A stretch of 64,000 nucleotides of DNA from Chitinophaga agrisoli (GTDB lineage Bacteria; Bacteroidota; Bacteroidia; Chitinophagales; Chitinophagaceae): positions 1,046,481-1,110,480 of the forward strand of contig NZ_VUOC01000002.1 in the NCBI RefSeq assembly GCF_008386695.1, read 5' to 3'. The notes under the pieces were generated by a model that saw only the letters and a program-made list of their open reading frames with translations, had not been told where the DNA came from and did no database searches. Position numbers and translations under genes: made by a program. Of the stretch, positions 17,980-26,771 are shown piece by piece. Each line of letters starts with the position of its first letter. Position 1 is the stretch's first letter.

Positions 17980-19482
17980 TTATTTGTAGATAATATAATC
18001 TGAAGTGCGCAACGCATAACTGGCTGAAGGGCCTAGCAGGCGGATGCGCACTTCGTGTTTTTTATTTTCGAGGTTATAGGCCCAGCACAGCTCATTGCGC
18101 CGGGTTTGATAGCTGGTAGGCAGGGCCACGGTGGGCTGTTGGCGGTTATCGATATAGACTTCCATAGAAAGCGTGGTATCTGCCACTGCTTGTTTCTTAA
18201 AAACATCTCCGCGCAGCACAAAACCGCTGCCTTCAAATTCAAAGGAGGTATCCTGTATATCTACATTATACCAGGCCGTTCTGGCCACTGGCTCCATCTT
18301 TTCAAAACATTGTTCCAGCTTTACTGCGCGGGGCGTTTGTACGGCAATGCTCACATTCTGCGCTCCTACCTTACCGCCCTGGCGCGTTATCATCTGCAAC
18401 GCATGGTTGTAACTGATCTCATACACCTTATTCAGGGACATGGTGGTATATTTAAAATCGAGCCCTTCTGCTTCTTTTAATCCCATCTTCCATTTTTCCG
18501 GGATCCGTTTATACCCCAGCATGGCGCCCAGGATACCGCCGGCGGAAGACGGATTACAATCCGCATCCTGGCCGGCGCGGGTAGCAATTTCCAGGGTACG
18601 GGTAAAATCGCCCTTCCCATAGAGCAGCCCCAATACGATATAGGCCGCATTGATCTTGGCATCAATATCAAAAGCCGCATATACACCTTCCGGACAGCCC
18701 TTTTCCGCGCTCCATTTCTTTTGCAGCTCAAACCAGGTCTGCCGCCAGTCGTTAGGGTATACCTGGTACCAGCGCATCACATCGGCTATACATTGATAGA
18801 AGGTACTACGGGCGGGAATGGTCTTGAGCGCTTCTGTTATCACATAGGGTATATCGTCCGATATAAATGCCAGGGTGTACATGGCGCCTACAAATACGCC
18901 GCCATACCATCCATCGCCATAATTCATGATATGGCCCACCTTATCGCTGATGGCGGATGCCAGGTTGGGCATACCGGGGCTCATTAAGCCGGCAAAATCG
19001 GATTCTATCTGGTAATCAATATCATCTGCGTGGGGGTTGTTGGTCCAATGACCGGAAGCCGGGGCTTTTATGCCCTGCAGGATATTATAACGGGCAGACT
19101 GGTTGGCATGCCACAGCATATAACCCGCATGGGCAAACGCCTGTGCAAAGGAGTCTACCGGGGCGTCCAGGCCGGCGCGCTCAAATACATCTACAAAGGT
19201 GAGATCCATGTAGATATCGTCATAGAGGCCGGGGTTTTCCAGCATGGTCTTCTTCAGGTATCCATCGTACCACAACAGGGGCTGATAATCCTGTATAAAA
19301 GTGCCATTGAAGCGGAACTCATAGGGGCCGCCAAAGGTAACGCCAATTGTCTGACCGGCCCAGCCGCCCATGATCTTATCCTTCAGCATTGCTTTTGACA
19401 GGGTGACCTGGGGTGGTTGGGGCGCTGCACAACTCATAAACAGGTATACTACGAACAGATAAACGGCCGTGTATTTTCTCAT
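17980..19482 (-). CDS. ADP-ribosylglycohydrolase-family lipoprotein
   Basis: A 500-residue protein with a lipobox-bearing start (VVYLFMSCAAP), so probably anchored outside the cytoplasm. The ADP-ribosylglycohydrolase fold is indicated by KIMGGWAGQTIGVTFGGP, the metal-binding Asp pair in LYDDIYMDLTF, and the C-terminal metal motif RAGQDADCNPSSAGGILGA. After about residue 360 comes a beta-rich extension with no clear name. Extracytoplasmic members in Bacteroidetes are thought to act on carbohydrates or glycosides rather than on ADP-ribosylated proteins, which is inference. It is divergent from the beta-barrel gene at 19643. Confidence 0.85.
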   Translation of the reverse strand: MRKYTAVYLFVVYLFMSCAAPQPPQVTLSKAMLKDKIMGGWAGQTIGVTFGGPYEFRFNGTFIQDYQPLLWYDGYLKKTMLENPGLYDDIYMDLTFVDVFERAGLDAPVDSFAQAFAHAGYMLWHANQSARYNILQGIKAPASGHWTNNPHADDIDYQIESDFAGLMSPGMPNLASAISDKVGHIMNYGDGWYGGVFVGAMYTLAFISDDIPYVITEALKTIPARSTFYQCIADVMRWYQVYPNDWRQTWFELQKKWSAEKGCPEGVYAAFDIDAKINAAYIVLGLLYGKGDFTRTLEIATRAGQDADCNPSSAGGILGAMLGYKRIPEKWKMGLKEAEGLDFKYTTMSLNKVYEISYNHALQMITRQGGKVGAQNVSIAVQTPRAVKLEQCFEKMEPVARTAWYNVDIQDTSFEFEGSGFVLRGDVFKKQAVADTTLSMEVYIDNRQQPTVALPTSYQTRRNELCWAYNLENKKHEVRIRLLGPSASYALRTSDYIIYK

Positions 19483-19642
19483 ACGTGGAATTTTCAGTGA
19501 TCCTTGTGCTCACAATTTTAGGAAAAAAACGGCAGATCATCCATAAATTTCCCGGTATTATGGGGGTAAAGCGCCTGATCATCTATTAGGCGCGCCATAG
19601 TCGTTCCTGTATAGCATATTTGTACCTCCATATTTTGTATCT

Positions 19643-20242
19643 ATGACTAACAAACTACTGACGGCCATTATGGGCCTGTTACTGCTGGCCACCGTTTCTT
19701 ACGGGCAGTCATCCTTTCATTTCGGTTTAAAAGCTGATATGGACCTGACCAACATATCGGGTAAGGGTATGAAGGGTAACTTTAGCCTGGGATTTAATGG
19801 AGGCGCTTTTGCCGAATACAATTTTACGCCCAAATGGGGTTTACAGCCGGAAGTGCTGTTTACGCAGTTTAACAACAAACAGGGCGATGATTTCCTGACG
19901 TACTACGTAAACTCCGGGAAAAACGACGCGAAATCGTCTGTAAAGCTGAGTTATGTGACGGTACCGGTGCTGCTTACGTACAACGTGAACGAGATCCTGT
20001 CACTGAATGCAGGACCGCAGATGAGCTTCCTTGTGTATGATAATGAAGACCTGCTGTTGCGCGACCGGGCTGCTTTTAAGAAATTAGATTACGGGGTGGC
20101 CGCTGGTCTTACGCTACATGTTGCCCAGATACGGTTTTACGGCCGTTATGTGTATGGTATTGCCAACGTGAACGATGTGGATGACCGCTATAAATGGCAT
20201 AACCAGGAGATACAGCTGGGCATGGGGGTGACGATAAAATAA
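19643..20242 (+). CDS. Outer-membrane beta-barrel (porin family) protein
   Basis: A 199-residue protein with a signal peptide (MTNKLLTAIMGLLLLATVSYG) and alternating beta strands ending in IQLGMGVTIK. Strand patterns such as FHFGLKADMDLTNISG and GLQPEVLFTQFN match the small OmpW/PorT-like barrels common in Bacteroidetes. It has no known substrate. It stands alone between a divergent neighbour and a terminator at 20276. Confidence 0.85.
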   Translation: MTNKLLTAIMGLLLLATVSYGQSSFHFGLKADMDLTNISGKGMKGNFSLGFNGGAFAEYNFTPKWGLQPEVLFTQFNNKQGDDFLTYYVNSGKNDAKSSVKLSYVTVPVLLTYNVNEILSLNAGPQMSFLVYDNEDLLLRDRAAFKKLDYGVAAGLTLHVAQIRFYGRYVYGIANVNDVDDRYKWHNQEIQLGMGVTIK

Positions 20243-20275
20243 ATAGCTGATACCTACACCGATTGTATAATAATA

Positions 20276-20306
20276 AAAGCAGCGCGGCTAATGCCGTGCT
20301 GCTTTT
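20276..20306. terminator. Bidirectional intrinsic terminator
   Basis: AAAAGCAGCGCGGC-TAAT-GCCGTGCTGCTTTTT forms a GC-rich stem with A and T runs on each side, between the convergent beta-barrel gene and the oxidoreductase operon. Confidence 0.88.
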
Positions 20307-20330
20307 TGTTTGTATTCAATGTAAGAACGA

Positions 20331-21737
20331 TTATTTCTGTTGCATGGACATTTCCAATGCTTTGGTAGTGGTGTAATATTTGGCCAGCATACCCGGCACT
20401 TCCCATTCCGGCAGCTGCCCATCTTTGAGGTATTGCAGGTAACGCTCCATTACCTGGGCAAAATGCGCTTCGTGGCCTACTTTGTATTTGGCGGGTATTA
20501 CGATCTTCCAGCCCGCTTTGGTCTTTTCCAGTGACAAGCCGGGGTATTTGCTTTCCAGCTGCTGTAAGGCTGCCTGCAAGGTCTGCTCAAAGGCAGGCGC
20601 CTTGTTAGCGCCTACCGGCTCTACGTATAAACTAGGCTCAAACTTTTCGTCCTTACCCTGGCGGATCACGAGGTTGCTCTTAGTACCGCGCAGGATAGAG
20701 TAATGGGTATCGCCACTACCTTCCGGACCGGCGTATTGCCACAGGGCCGTTACTTTTACATGTACTCCTTTAAGCATGTATTGGGCTTCCCCGTTGGCAT
20801 GCACATTCAGCACGGTATCCTTAGCGTATTTACCCAGGTAGGCAGGAAAACTATCCAGGCCGGTGATCACGCTAAACTGGGACAGCGTAACGGGCGTGGT
20901 CCAGTGGCGGGCGGACTGCAGCTGGATGTCTTTCTGATAATCCAGCACTACGTTAGGGAAACATTCCCATTGCACCAGGTCAACCAGGTGGGTGCCTACA
21001 TCTACAATAGCATCACCCTGCTGTTCCGGGTCAAAGAACCAGGCCGGCCGTGTAAGGGCCTTACCGGATACATATTTATAGAAGTTATGCACGCTTTCCA
21101 TCACTACGCCCGGCTCCTTTGCGGTGCCTGGCTGCAGGGTACCAAAAACATCGTTGATGCGTGATAATTCCGCCTGCAGGGTATTGGTGATCTCTGAGCG
21201 TTCCGTCATGATATCATACAACAGCACTTTCTTTTGCTGTGCATCCTGGAAGGTTTGCTGCAGCTTATCAAAACCCGCAGCGCTGATGGCCATGGGCTTA
21301 TCCGCCAGTACGTTCATACCAGCAGCAACCGCTTGCTGTATGTATTCCGTTTTACGCAGGTTATTACCGGCCATTACGACCACGTTGCCTTTCTTCTCCG
21401 CCACCATTTTTTCCAGGAAGTCCGGGCCCTTGTAGATATCTTCCTGCCAGTGCGTGGGCGCGTCTGCGCGGGTATTGTACTGGTTAATGAAGTTGAGCTG
21501 TCCCTGCAGCTCCGGGCCATCCGGCGCATACACGTGCACCACGGAGTCGATACCAGGGTACATAGATTTCTGTACCAGGGCCGCATGGAAATGGCCGGGA
21601 TCCAGGGTTACCAGGCGGATAGCCGGCTGGCCGGCAGCGGTGGAATCCTGGTTTTGTTCTTTTGTCGTGTTGCCGGTGTTACAGGCGTAGTTCATCATTC
21701 CTAGAAGCAATAGTGATGGAATCAGTCTGTTATTCAT
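20331..21737 (-). CDS. Gfo/Idh/MocA-like lipoprotein with putative oxidoreductase C-terminal domain
   Basis: A 468-residue protein beginning with a lipobox signal (LLGMMNYACN). The N-terminal Rossmann part keeps a DPGHFHAALV start and VLADKPMAIS, which matches the EKP motif region of Gfo/Idh/MocA enzymes with Asp replacing Glu. A central segment has VVMESVHNFYKYVSG and DVGTHLVDLVQWE. The C-terminal half matches the oxidoreductase C-terminal family found beside ThuA genes. It is the last gene of the ThuA/Gfo/Idh operon and probably acts in the periplasm on a sugar derivative. Whether it still binds NAD is uncertain because no clean GxGxxG is visible. Confidence 0.85.
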   Translation of the reverse strand: MNNRLIPSLLLLGMMNYACNTGNTTKEQNQDSTAAGQPAIRLVTLDPGHFHAALVQKSMYPGIDSVVHVYAPDGPELQGQLNFINQYNTRADAPTHWQEDIYKGPDFLEKMVAEKKGNVVVMAGNNLRKTEYIQQAVAAGMNVLADKPMAISAAGFDKLQQTFQDAQQKKVLLYDIMTERSEITNTLQAELSRINDVFGTLQPGTAKEPGVVMESVHNFYKYVSGKALTRPAWFFDPEQQGDAIVDVGTHLVDLVQWECFPNVVLDYQKDIQLQSARHWTTPVTLSQFSVITGLDSFPAYLGKYAKDTVLNVHANGEAQYMLKGVHVKVTALWQYAGPEGSGDTHYSILRGTKSNLVIRQGKDEKFEPSLYVEPVGANKAPAFEQTLQAALQQLESKYPGLSLEKTKAGWKIVIPAKYKVGHEAHFAQVMERYLQYLKDGQLPEWEVPGMLAKYYTTTKALEMSMQQK

Positions 21738-21753
21738 GATTTTCGTTTAGTTA

Positions 21754-23157
21754 TCAGTCCAATACATAGGGCCAGCGCTGCGGGCGGGTAAGCAGGGCGT
21801 TGGCCGCATCGTCATTCTTAAAACGTTCCTTTACCGGATCCCAGTACAGTTTGCGTTGCAGCTTCATGGCGGCATGATTGAGCAGGCAAACGGTACAGCC
21901 GCGGTGGCCTACTTCAATAGGCGTGATGGGCGTTTGGCGCGATTGTATACAATCCAGCCAGTTGCCGTGATGGTCTTTGCTTTCATACAAATGTACACCG
22001 TCTGCCGGTATTACGGCATTGAGTATACGGGGATCGCTCGCGTCGAGGGCTTTGGTATTCTCCCCTTTGGCTACCGGGTCGCTGGCGGTGGCCGCATAGT
22101 TGCCCCGGGTCACGAAGATCCATCCATCTGCCCCTACGAATTTTACCCCGTTTGGGTATTCATTGCTGGCCAGCACTTTTACGCCGTTGGCAAAAACAGT
22201 CTCCGATTTAAAAGGGCCATGTACATCCCAGAGGTTGCCTGCCGGCGGGAATGTTGCCGTAGCGGAGATCTCCACAGGGCCGGTGTATTCTGTATCCAGC
22301 CCCCAGTTCACAATATCAAAATGATGTGCGCCCCAACCGGTGATCATGCCAGCGCCAAACTGCTCACAACGCAGCCAGCCGGGCCTGGAAAAATCTGCCT
22401 GCGGGTGTACGCGTTTTTCGGTATAAGGCACAAAAGGCGTTTCGCCCAGCCATTTCTCATAGCCGAGATTAGCGGGCAGGGGCATATCTTTCTCTACGGT
22501 GCTTTCTTTTGGATCGTCAATAGGCAGGCCTACATATACGGTATGCACTTTACCTATCACGCCATTACGTACCAGCTCACATGCCCTTTTGAACTGGGGC
22601 ATAGAGCGTTGCTGGCTGCCTATCTGCAGGATACGGCCGCTATGGTGCACGGCATCGCTAAGGGCGCGGCCCTCTGCAATGGTGAGGGAAGCGGGTTTCT
22701 GCATATATACATCCTTTCCTGCACGTACCGCGTGTATGGCGGGTATTACATGCCAGTGATCCGGTGTGCTGATCAATACGGCGTCAATATCTTTATTATT
22801 GAGCAGTTCCTGGTAGTCTTCGTATGTTTTTACCCCGTCGTAAGGTTTGCCGGTCTTTTTGCTGTAGTAGTCATTTACCAGGCGCTTAGCGGAGGCTACG
22901 CGGTTACTATCCAAGTCGCAGACGGCGATGATACGTGCCTGGTCATATTTCCAGACGCCGGGCATATCGTGGCCACGGGAGATACGGCCATTGCCAATAG
23001 CGCCGATGTTAATACGATTGCTGGGCGCATTTTTACCCAATACGTGTGCGGGCACAATGGTGGGGAAGCCGGCTAATGCCAGGGCGCCGGCGCCCTTGAG
23101 GGTGTCTTTGAGGAAGTTTCTTCTCGTGGAACGAGGCGGGTTATTTTGTTCTTTCAT
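21754..23157 (-). CDS. Gfo/Idh/MocA family oxidoreductase, Tat-exported
   Basis: NAD(P)-dependent sugar/inositol-type oxidoreductase of 467 residues. A twin-arginine signal (STRRNFLKDTLKGAGALALA) precedes the Rossmann motif NIGAIGNGRISRGHD. The family motif appears as MQKPASLTIAEGRAL (an EKP variant, QKP), followed by the catalytic region WGAHHFDIVNWGL. Tat export fits folding with bound cofactor before secretion. It is 16 bp upstream of the second oxidoreductase and 39 bp downstream of ThuA, so the three form an operon. The sugar is unknown; related clusters oxidise glycosides to 3-keto forms. Confidence 0.92.
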   Translation of the reverse strand: MKEQNNPPRSTRRNFLKDTLKGAGALALAGFPTIVPAHVLGKNAPSNRINIGAIGNGRISRGHDMPGVWKYDQARIIAVCDLDSNRVASAKRLVNDYYSKKTGKPYDGVKTYEDYQELLNNKDIDAVLISTPDHWHVIPAIHAVRAGKDVYMQKPASLTIAEGRALSDAVHHSGRILQIGSQQRSMPQFKRACELVRNGVIGKVHTVYVGLPIDDPKESTVEKDMPLPANLGYEKWLGETPFVPYTEKRVHPQADFSRPGWLRCEQFGAGMITGWGAHHFDIVNWGLDTEYTGPVEISATATFPPAGNLWDVHGPFKSETVFANGVKVLASNEYPNGVKFVGADGWIFVTRGNYAATASDPVAKGENTKALDASDPRILNAVIPADGVHLYESKDHHGNWLDCIQSRQTPITPIEVGHRGCTVCLLNHAAMKLQRKLYWDPVKERFKNDDAANALLTRPQRWPYVLD

Positions 23158-23196
23158 GGGTTGCTATTTATGTACAGTTGATGGTTAGCTATTAGT

Positions 23197-24009
23197 TTAA
23201 TACGGCAGCGGATCATCCGGATGTTGTGCTTTTGCACGGGAATAATCCAGCGGCCCGCGCCGGCTTAGTACCCATTGCAGGCCTCCGAGGAGATGTTGCT
23301 GAAAAACAGGATCGGCATATACTTTAGCATCATGCCCAAGGGCGGTATACCATTGGCGGCCGCCATCATACTCATGGCACCATACGGAAGGAAAAACATG
23401 TCCATAGATCTCCGGTTTCTCTTTATCGTTGACGCCGTTGAGCTCATGCACTACCAACACATGCAGATCCGGGTTTAGTTCCTTTATGAAATAACATTCA
23501 TCTTCCCATTGCCAGACCTTAGGTAAAGCGGCGGTGGATGGATGCTGAGGATCGATGACCAGCTCCTTCAGGGGCTGAAAAGGTGGATGCCGCTCGAAGG
23601 TGCCGCCGATCATCCGCTTAAACCATTCCCATTTACGCTCTGTGCCCACTGCGGAGTGGATGCCTACAAAACCGCCGCCTGCCTCTACAAAATGCATGAG
23701 GGCCAGTTTTTGCGCGTCCGTATCAAATACATCGTTATTGGTGTTGGCAAATATGAGGGCGTTGTATTTGCGGAGATTAGCGTCTGTAAAATCTGCGGGG
23801 GTATCCGATACATCTACCTTAAAGCCGTATTTGGTCCCTAATGCGCGGATACCGGCTATGGCAGCGGGTATATTCTGGTGCACATATCCTTTTCCGTTGC
23901 GGGTATATACCAGCACGCGGATGTTTTTCCAATTAACGGGCGGATCATTCTGTGGCGTAGCGGCGATGCAAAGAAGGCATAGCAGTATGCAACGGGTCCA
24001 GTTCTTCAT
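23197..24009 (-). CDS. ThuA domain-containing protein, secreted
   Basis: A 270-residue ThuA-like protein (class I glutamine-amidotransferase-like fold) with a signal peptide (MKNWTRCILLCLLCIAA). It shows VLVYTRNGKGYVHQNIPAAI, then ALIFANTNNDVF, GGGFVGIHSAVGTE with a His in place of the usual nucleophile elbow, and EDECYFIKELNPD. ThuA proteins accompany sugar-oxidising clusters such as trehalose utilisation, but their chemistry is unsettled. It is the first gene of the operon with the two Gfo/Idh/MocA proteins. Confidence 0.9.
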   Translation of the reverse strand: MKNWTRCILLCLLCIAATPQNDPPVNWKNIRVLVYTRNGKGYVHQNIPAAIAGIRALGTKYGFKVDVSDTPADFTDANLRKYNALIFANTNNDVFDTDAQKLALMHFVEAGGGFVGIHSAVGTERKWEWFKRMIGGTFERHPPFQPLKELVIDPQHPSTAALPKVWQWEDECYFIKELNPDLHVLVVHELNGVNDKEKPEIYGHVFPSVWCHEYDGGRQWYTALGHDAKVYADPVFQQHLLGGLQWVLSRRGPLDYSRAKAQHPDDPLPY

Positions 24010-24145
24010 ACGTGGTTTTGATTACTAGCGCGGAGAAAATACAACAAATAATCCTGATTTAATAACGGGTGAGGGAAATGGGGATAGCCTGTTTATACAA
24101 TAAGACAGCAGCAATCCTACAGTGGACCAGCAACACCAGGGGGTG

Positions 24146-24365
24146 TAGAGCGCTTTTAACATATATACTGAACGCTTCTGATTAGGGATGGCCTGCTGTC
24201 TGGTACGCTATTAACACTAGTACCGAACGCTTTTAACCCATGGCGAACCCTAGCATGGAACGCTTTTAACCCGGGTACTGAACGCCTTTGAGCCTGGGGT
24301 TTCCCTGGTTTGGAACGCTTTTAACAGCAGTACCCAACGCTTTTGAGCCTGGAGGAGTGTTGGCT
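24146..24365. repeat. Four copies of a degenerate 55-bp tandem repeat
   Basis: The word ACGCTTTTAAC and a second, similar word ACGCTTTTGAGCC alternate. The first word's CGC occurs at 24151, 24206, 24261 and 24316, and the second's at 24173, 24228, 24283 and 24338, so both have a period of exactly 55 bp. Copies 3 and 4 agree best; copies 1 and 2 have drifted. As 55 is not a multiple of 3, the array is not a coding repeat. The rest of 24010-24603 holds only the palindrome and promoter listed separately. Confidence 0.85.
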
Positions 24366-24501
24366 TAACGCGATATAAACTGCGGTCCGTAGTTAGTGAT
24401 ATGTTAGTATAACTGCCGGACATACCCTATCCTACATACGACTATCCCCAACTACCCAGCTGTTAGTTTGCCAGAAATGTACGATTTAGTCGAAAAGTGT
24501 T

Positions 24502-24517
24502 AAAAATGTACATTTTT
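24502..24517. promoter_or_regulatory. Perfect 16-bp palindrome, possible operator
   Basis: AAAAATGTACATTTTT is its own reverse complement and lies 30 bp upstream of the -33 box of the promoter for the gene at 24604. Its spacing suits a transcription factor site, but no regulator is known. Confidence 0.45.
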
Positions 24518-24546
24518 GATTAAAAATGCTCAAAACGTTCACCTTA

Positions 24547-24578
24547 TTTGGCCGGTATAAACTCCCCCTTTACATTTG
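24547..24578 (+). promoter_or_regulatory. Bacteroidetes-type promoter of the 24604 gene
   Basis: TTTG at 24547-24550, a 20-bp spacer, then TACATTTG at 24571-24578 (TAnnTTTG). Transcription would start near 24584. A five-codon reading frame (ATG at 24594) overlaps the ATG of the gene. Confidence 0.75.
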
Positions 24579-24603
24579 TCAGACATCAAAAAAATGAAAG
24601 ATC

Positions 24604-25239
24604 ATGGGTAAACAACGCGGCCCTATTTTTTACGAGGGCACCATTGACGGCCGTACTTACTACAAAAGGGACGGCAAGTATTATGTGAGAAAAAAAAGCA
24701 GTCTGAGCGCCCGGCGGGTTAAACGAACCCCGGCATTCCGGCGCACTATGGAGTATGCCGGGTGGATGGCGGCGGCATCTATCATAGGATCCGCGGTTTA
24801 CTGGAAGCTACCGGAAAAGGAAAGAAAGCGGAAGCGTTACCAGGCGCTTACCGGAGAGGCCATGCGTTTATTACGGGATGGCGTAGATGAAGCTACGGTG
24901 CAGGCCCGCCTGGAAGCGGCGCATGTGCGGAAAGAGGTAGCCTGCAATGTACATATTGCACCGGTGGCCTGTGACGCACATTCAACACCTGTGGCTACCG
25001 CAGAACTGCCAGCATCAATAGGCGGGCAGCAAAGATCTGAAGAAAAGCCGGTATTAAGCGCTGGTCAACGACTGGCCAGCAACCAGCGAAAAAGCGGAAC
25101 TATCGTCGTTATTCCTCCGCCTGCGGGTATCAGCCGCCGGCCGCGCGTATTGCGTTACAAAGGAAAATCTGCACATGTTGTTACACTTCAAAGAGGAAAA
25201 AAGGCGTCTGGTAACCCTCCCGTTGCAGTACCGGCTTAG
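24604..25239 (+). CDS. Lineage-specific basic protein of unknown function
   Basis: A 211-residue, strongly basic protein. The first 40 residues (GPIFYEGTIDGRTYYKRDGK, then YYVRKKSSLSARRVKR) resemble the N-terminus of a common family of unknown-function Bacteroidetes proteins with a 'GTIGGxxFYKxKDGYxxREK' pattern and a following PAFxRTxE segment. A hydrophobic stretch (YAGWMAAASIIGSAVYW) sits at about 50-68. The remainder is low-complexity, with a Val/Ala-rich part and a short repeated CxxHxAPVACDAHSTPVA unit. No enzyme motif is visible. It follows the 55-bp repeat array and overlaps the convergent phosphoesterase by 59 bp. I do not assign a function. Confidence 0.75.
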   Translation: MGKQRGPIFYEGTIDGRTYYKRDGKYYVRKKSSLSARRVKRTPAFRRTMEYAGWMAAASIIGSAVYWKLPEKERKRKRYQALTGEAMRLLRDGVDEATVQARLEAAHVRKEVACNVHIAPVACDAHSTPVATAELPASIGGQQRSEEKPVLSAGQRLASNQRKSGTIVVIPPPAGISRRPRVLRYKGKSAHVVTLQRGKKASGNPPVAVPA

Positions 25240-25924
25240 ACACGTTAAAGACTTTTACGCCACCCGGGGCTTCTCCTGAGAAGGCGCCCATATGGGCATG
25301 GCCATGGAAAACGGCGGTAACGCCGCGCCGGCTTAAAGGCTCTGCCAGGCGGGATGATCCCAGGAAAGGGAAGATCTCTTCCGGCTCGCCTATGACGGTA
25401 TCCTTAATGGGGGAATAGTGCATGATGGCGATCTTTTTGAGCGCATGATGTTCCTGGTCCAGGCGGGCCAGGGCACGGTCCAGGTGGAGGGTTTCATCTA
25501 CCACCTCCTGTACAAAGGCCTTCATAGCGCCTTCGCCAAACATGGACAACATGTGTTTGTCAAAACCGCCGCCAAAGCCTTTGATGCCTGCAAAGCCTAC
25601 ATTAGCCACTACTACGGACTCCCCGTCGAGCATACGCACCTGGTGGTGCTGCAGCATAACCTGACGGATAAGCTTATGGCGGCCTTTCTCATGATCGTGG
25701 TTGCCCAGCACAGCGAGTATAGGAATGGTACAGGCCTTTAGCTCCTCTACCAGTACCTGGGCCTCTGTTTCATCGCCGGTGTCTGTAAGGTCGCCGCAGA
25801 GCAGGAATACATCCGCTTTTTTGGAGACTTCCTCAAAAAGCGGCGCCCATTTGCCTTTATCGCCTTCCTGGGTATGAATATCCCCAAGCGCGGCAATGCG
25901 TGTTTTTCCGTTTGCCTGTTCCAT
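25181..25924 (-). CDS. Metallophosphoesterase family protein
   Basis: Calcineurin-like metallophosphoesterase of 247 residues with all dimetal-site motifs: ALGDIHTQ (D-x-H), LLCGDLTDTGD (GDxxDxG), VLGNHDHEKG (GNHD/E), IAIMHYSPI (His), and FHGHAHMGAF (GHxH). Substrates of such proteins include nucleotides and phosphoproteins; none can be fixed here. It starts 6 bp after the nucleotidyltransferase stop, so the two form a two-gene unit. Its end overlaps the convergent gene at 24604. Confidence 0.9.
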   Translation of the reverse strand: MEQANGKTRIAALGDIHTQEGDKGKWAPLFEEVSKKADVFLLCGDLTDTGDETEAQVLVEELKACTIPILAVLGNHDHEKGRHKLIRQVMLQHHQVRMLDGESVVVANVGFAGIKGFGGGFDKHMLSMFGEGAMKAFVQEVVDETLHLDRALARLDQEHHALKKIAIMHYSPIKDTVIGEPEEIFPFLGSSRLAEPLSRRGVTAVFHGHAHMGAFSGEAPGGVKVFNVSKPVLQREGYQTPFFLFEV

Positions 25925-25930
25925 ATCTTA

Positions 25931-26674
25931 TTAAATGGTTTTAATAGTATATGATTTATAGTTCCATTCCTTTACGTCTGTCTGGTACTGGGTTTGATCC
26001 AGCAGCGGGCCACGGCACACCTTTTCTACGGGTGCGGGCAGCTCGTATTGCTCCCCTACCCTTTCCATGAGCTCATCCAGCAGCCATTTGGGAATGATAT
26101 CGCGGTAGTCTGCCGGGTAAATGAACTGGAAGATCAACAACTGCGCCAGCAGGAGATGCCAGTGATGATCCAGGCGCGTTTGCAGGCGTTTCCAATCGAG
26201 CTTGTGGCCATAGCGGAGGATGATATGATTGATATCCGCCCCATCGAAGCGTTCGCGGTTCTGTACGTAGATCTTGCAGCGGATCAGCTCTTCCGGCGAT
26301 AATAGCTTAACATCTACACCTACAAATTCTGCCTGGTGGGCCTCTTCATACCACATTTCATCTACATGAAAGATGTTATTGACGGAGGCGAAGATGATAT
26401 CTATGTAATACTCGCCCTTGAAGACCTTGGCCAGCCAGCGCACGTCTGTTAATTCTGTGCGGTAACCTTTGGCGGCAAAGAATTTAAGGATGCGCGGGTA
26501 TTCTGCCGGCTCGCAGAATACGTCCAGGTCCTTTGTATCGCGGTAGATGCCTGTGTAGTGAAACATGGCAAAAGCGCCGCCTAATAAATACCGGACGCCG
26601 CTTTCATTGAGCAGCAGCAACGCTTCTTTGTAGAAGGCATGTGCCTCCCCGTTTTGTTTGTCTTGTGGGATCAT
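25931..26674 (-). CDS. Nucleotidyltransferase family protein
   Basis: A 247-residue protein of the polymerase-beta-like nucleotidyltransferase superfamily. The catalytic signature is GGAFAMFHYTGI followed by DTKDLDVFC, with the Asp pair, and a third acidic residue is in YYIDIIFASV. The C-terminal half, with LSPEELIRCKIYVQNRERFD and DINHIILRYG, is typical of AbiEii/DUF-type members that are not tRNA enzymes. The ATG at 26672-26674 (MIPQDKQNG) is preferred; an upstream TTG at 26690-26692 would add six residues. It is co-directional with, and closely linked to, the phosphoesterase. No toxin partner is visible. Confidence 0.82.
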   Translation of the reverse strand: MIPQDKQNGEAHAFYKEALLLLNESGVRYLLGGAFAMFHYTGIYRDTKDLDVFCEPAEYPRILKFFAAKGYRTELTDVRWLAKVFKGEYYIDIIFASVNNIFHVDEMWYEEAHQAEFVGVDVKLLSPEELIRCKIYVQNRERFDGADINHIILRYGHKLDWKRLQTRLDHHWHLLLAQLLIFQFIYPADYRDIIPKWLLDELMERVGEQYELPAPVEKVCRGPLLDQTQYQTDVKEWNYKSYTIKTI

Positions 26675-26771
26675 ATATGGGGAACACTCCAAAAGTCATT
26701 CCAGCGGGGAAGCGGGCGCGGCTTTGAGCGTATATATGGGAGGATCTTTTTCGGGATAAAAAGCGCTGTAG

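Noticed and set aside
21856-23076. 406-codon plus-strand reading frame
   Set aside because: It lies fully antisense to the Tat-exported oxidoreductase, whose motifs are intact, so it is a shadow frame.
24146-24365. CRISPR array
   Set aside because: The repeats are back to back with a 55-bp period, and the interval sequence drifts; there are no uniform direct repeats with unique spacers and no cas genes.
25181-26674. AbiE-type toxin-antitoxin pair
   Set aside because: The nucleotidyltransferase is followed by a phosphoesterase, not preceded by an AbiEi regulator, so there is no support for AbiE.
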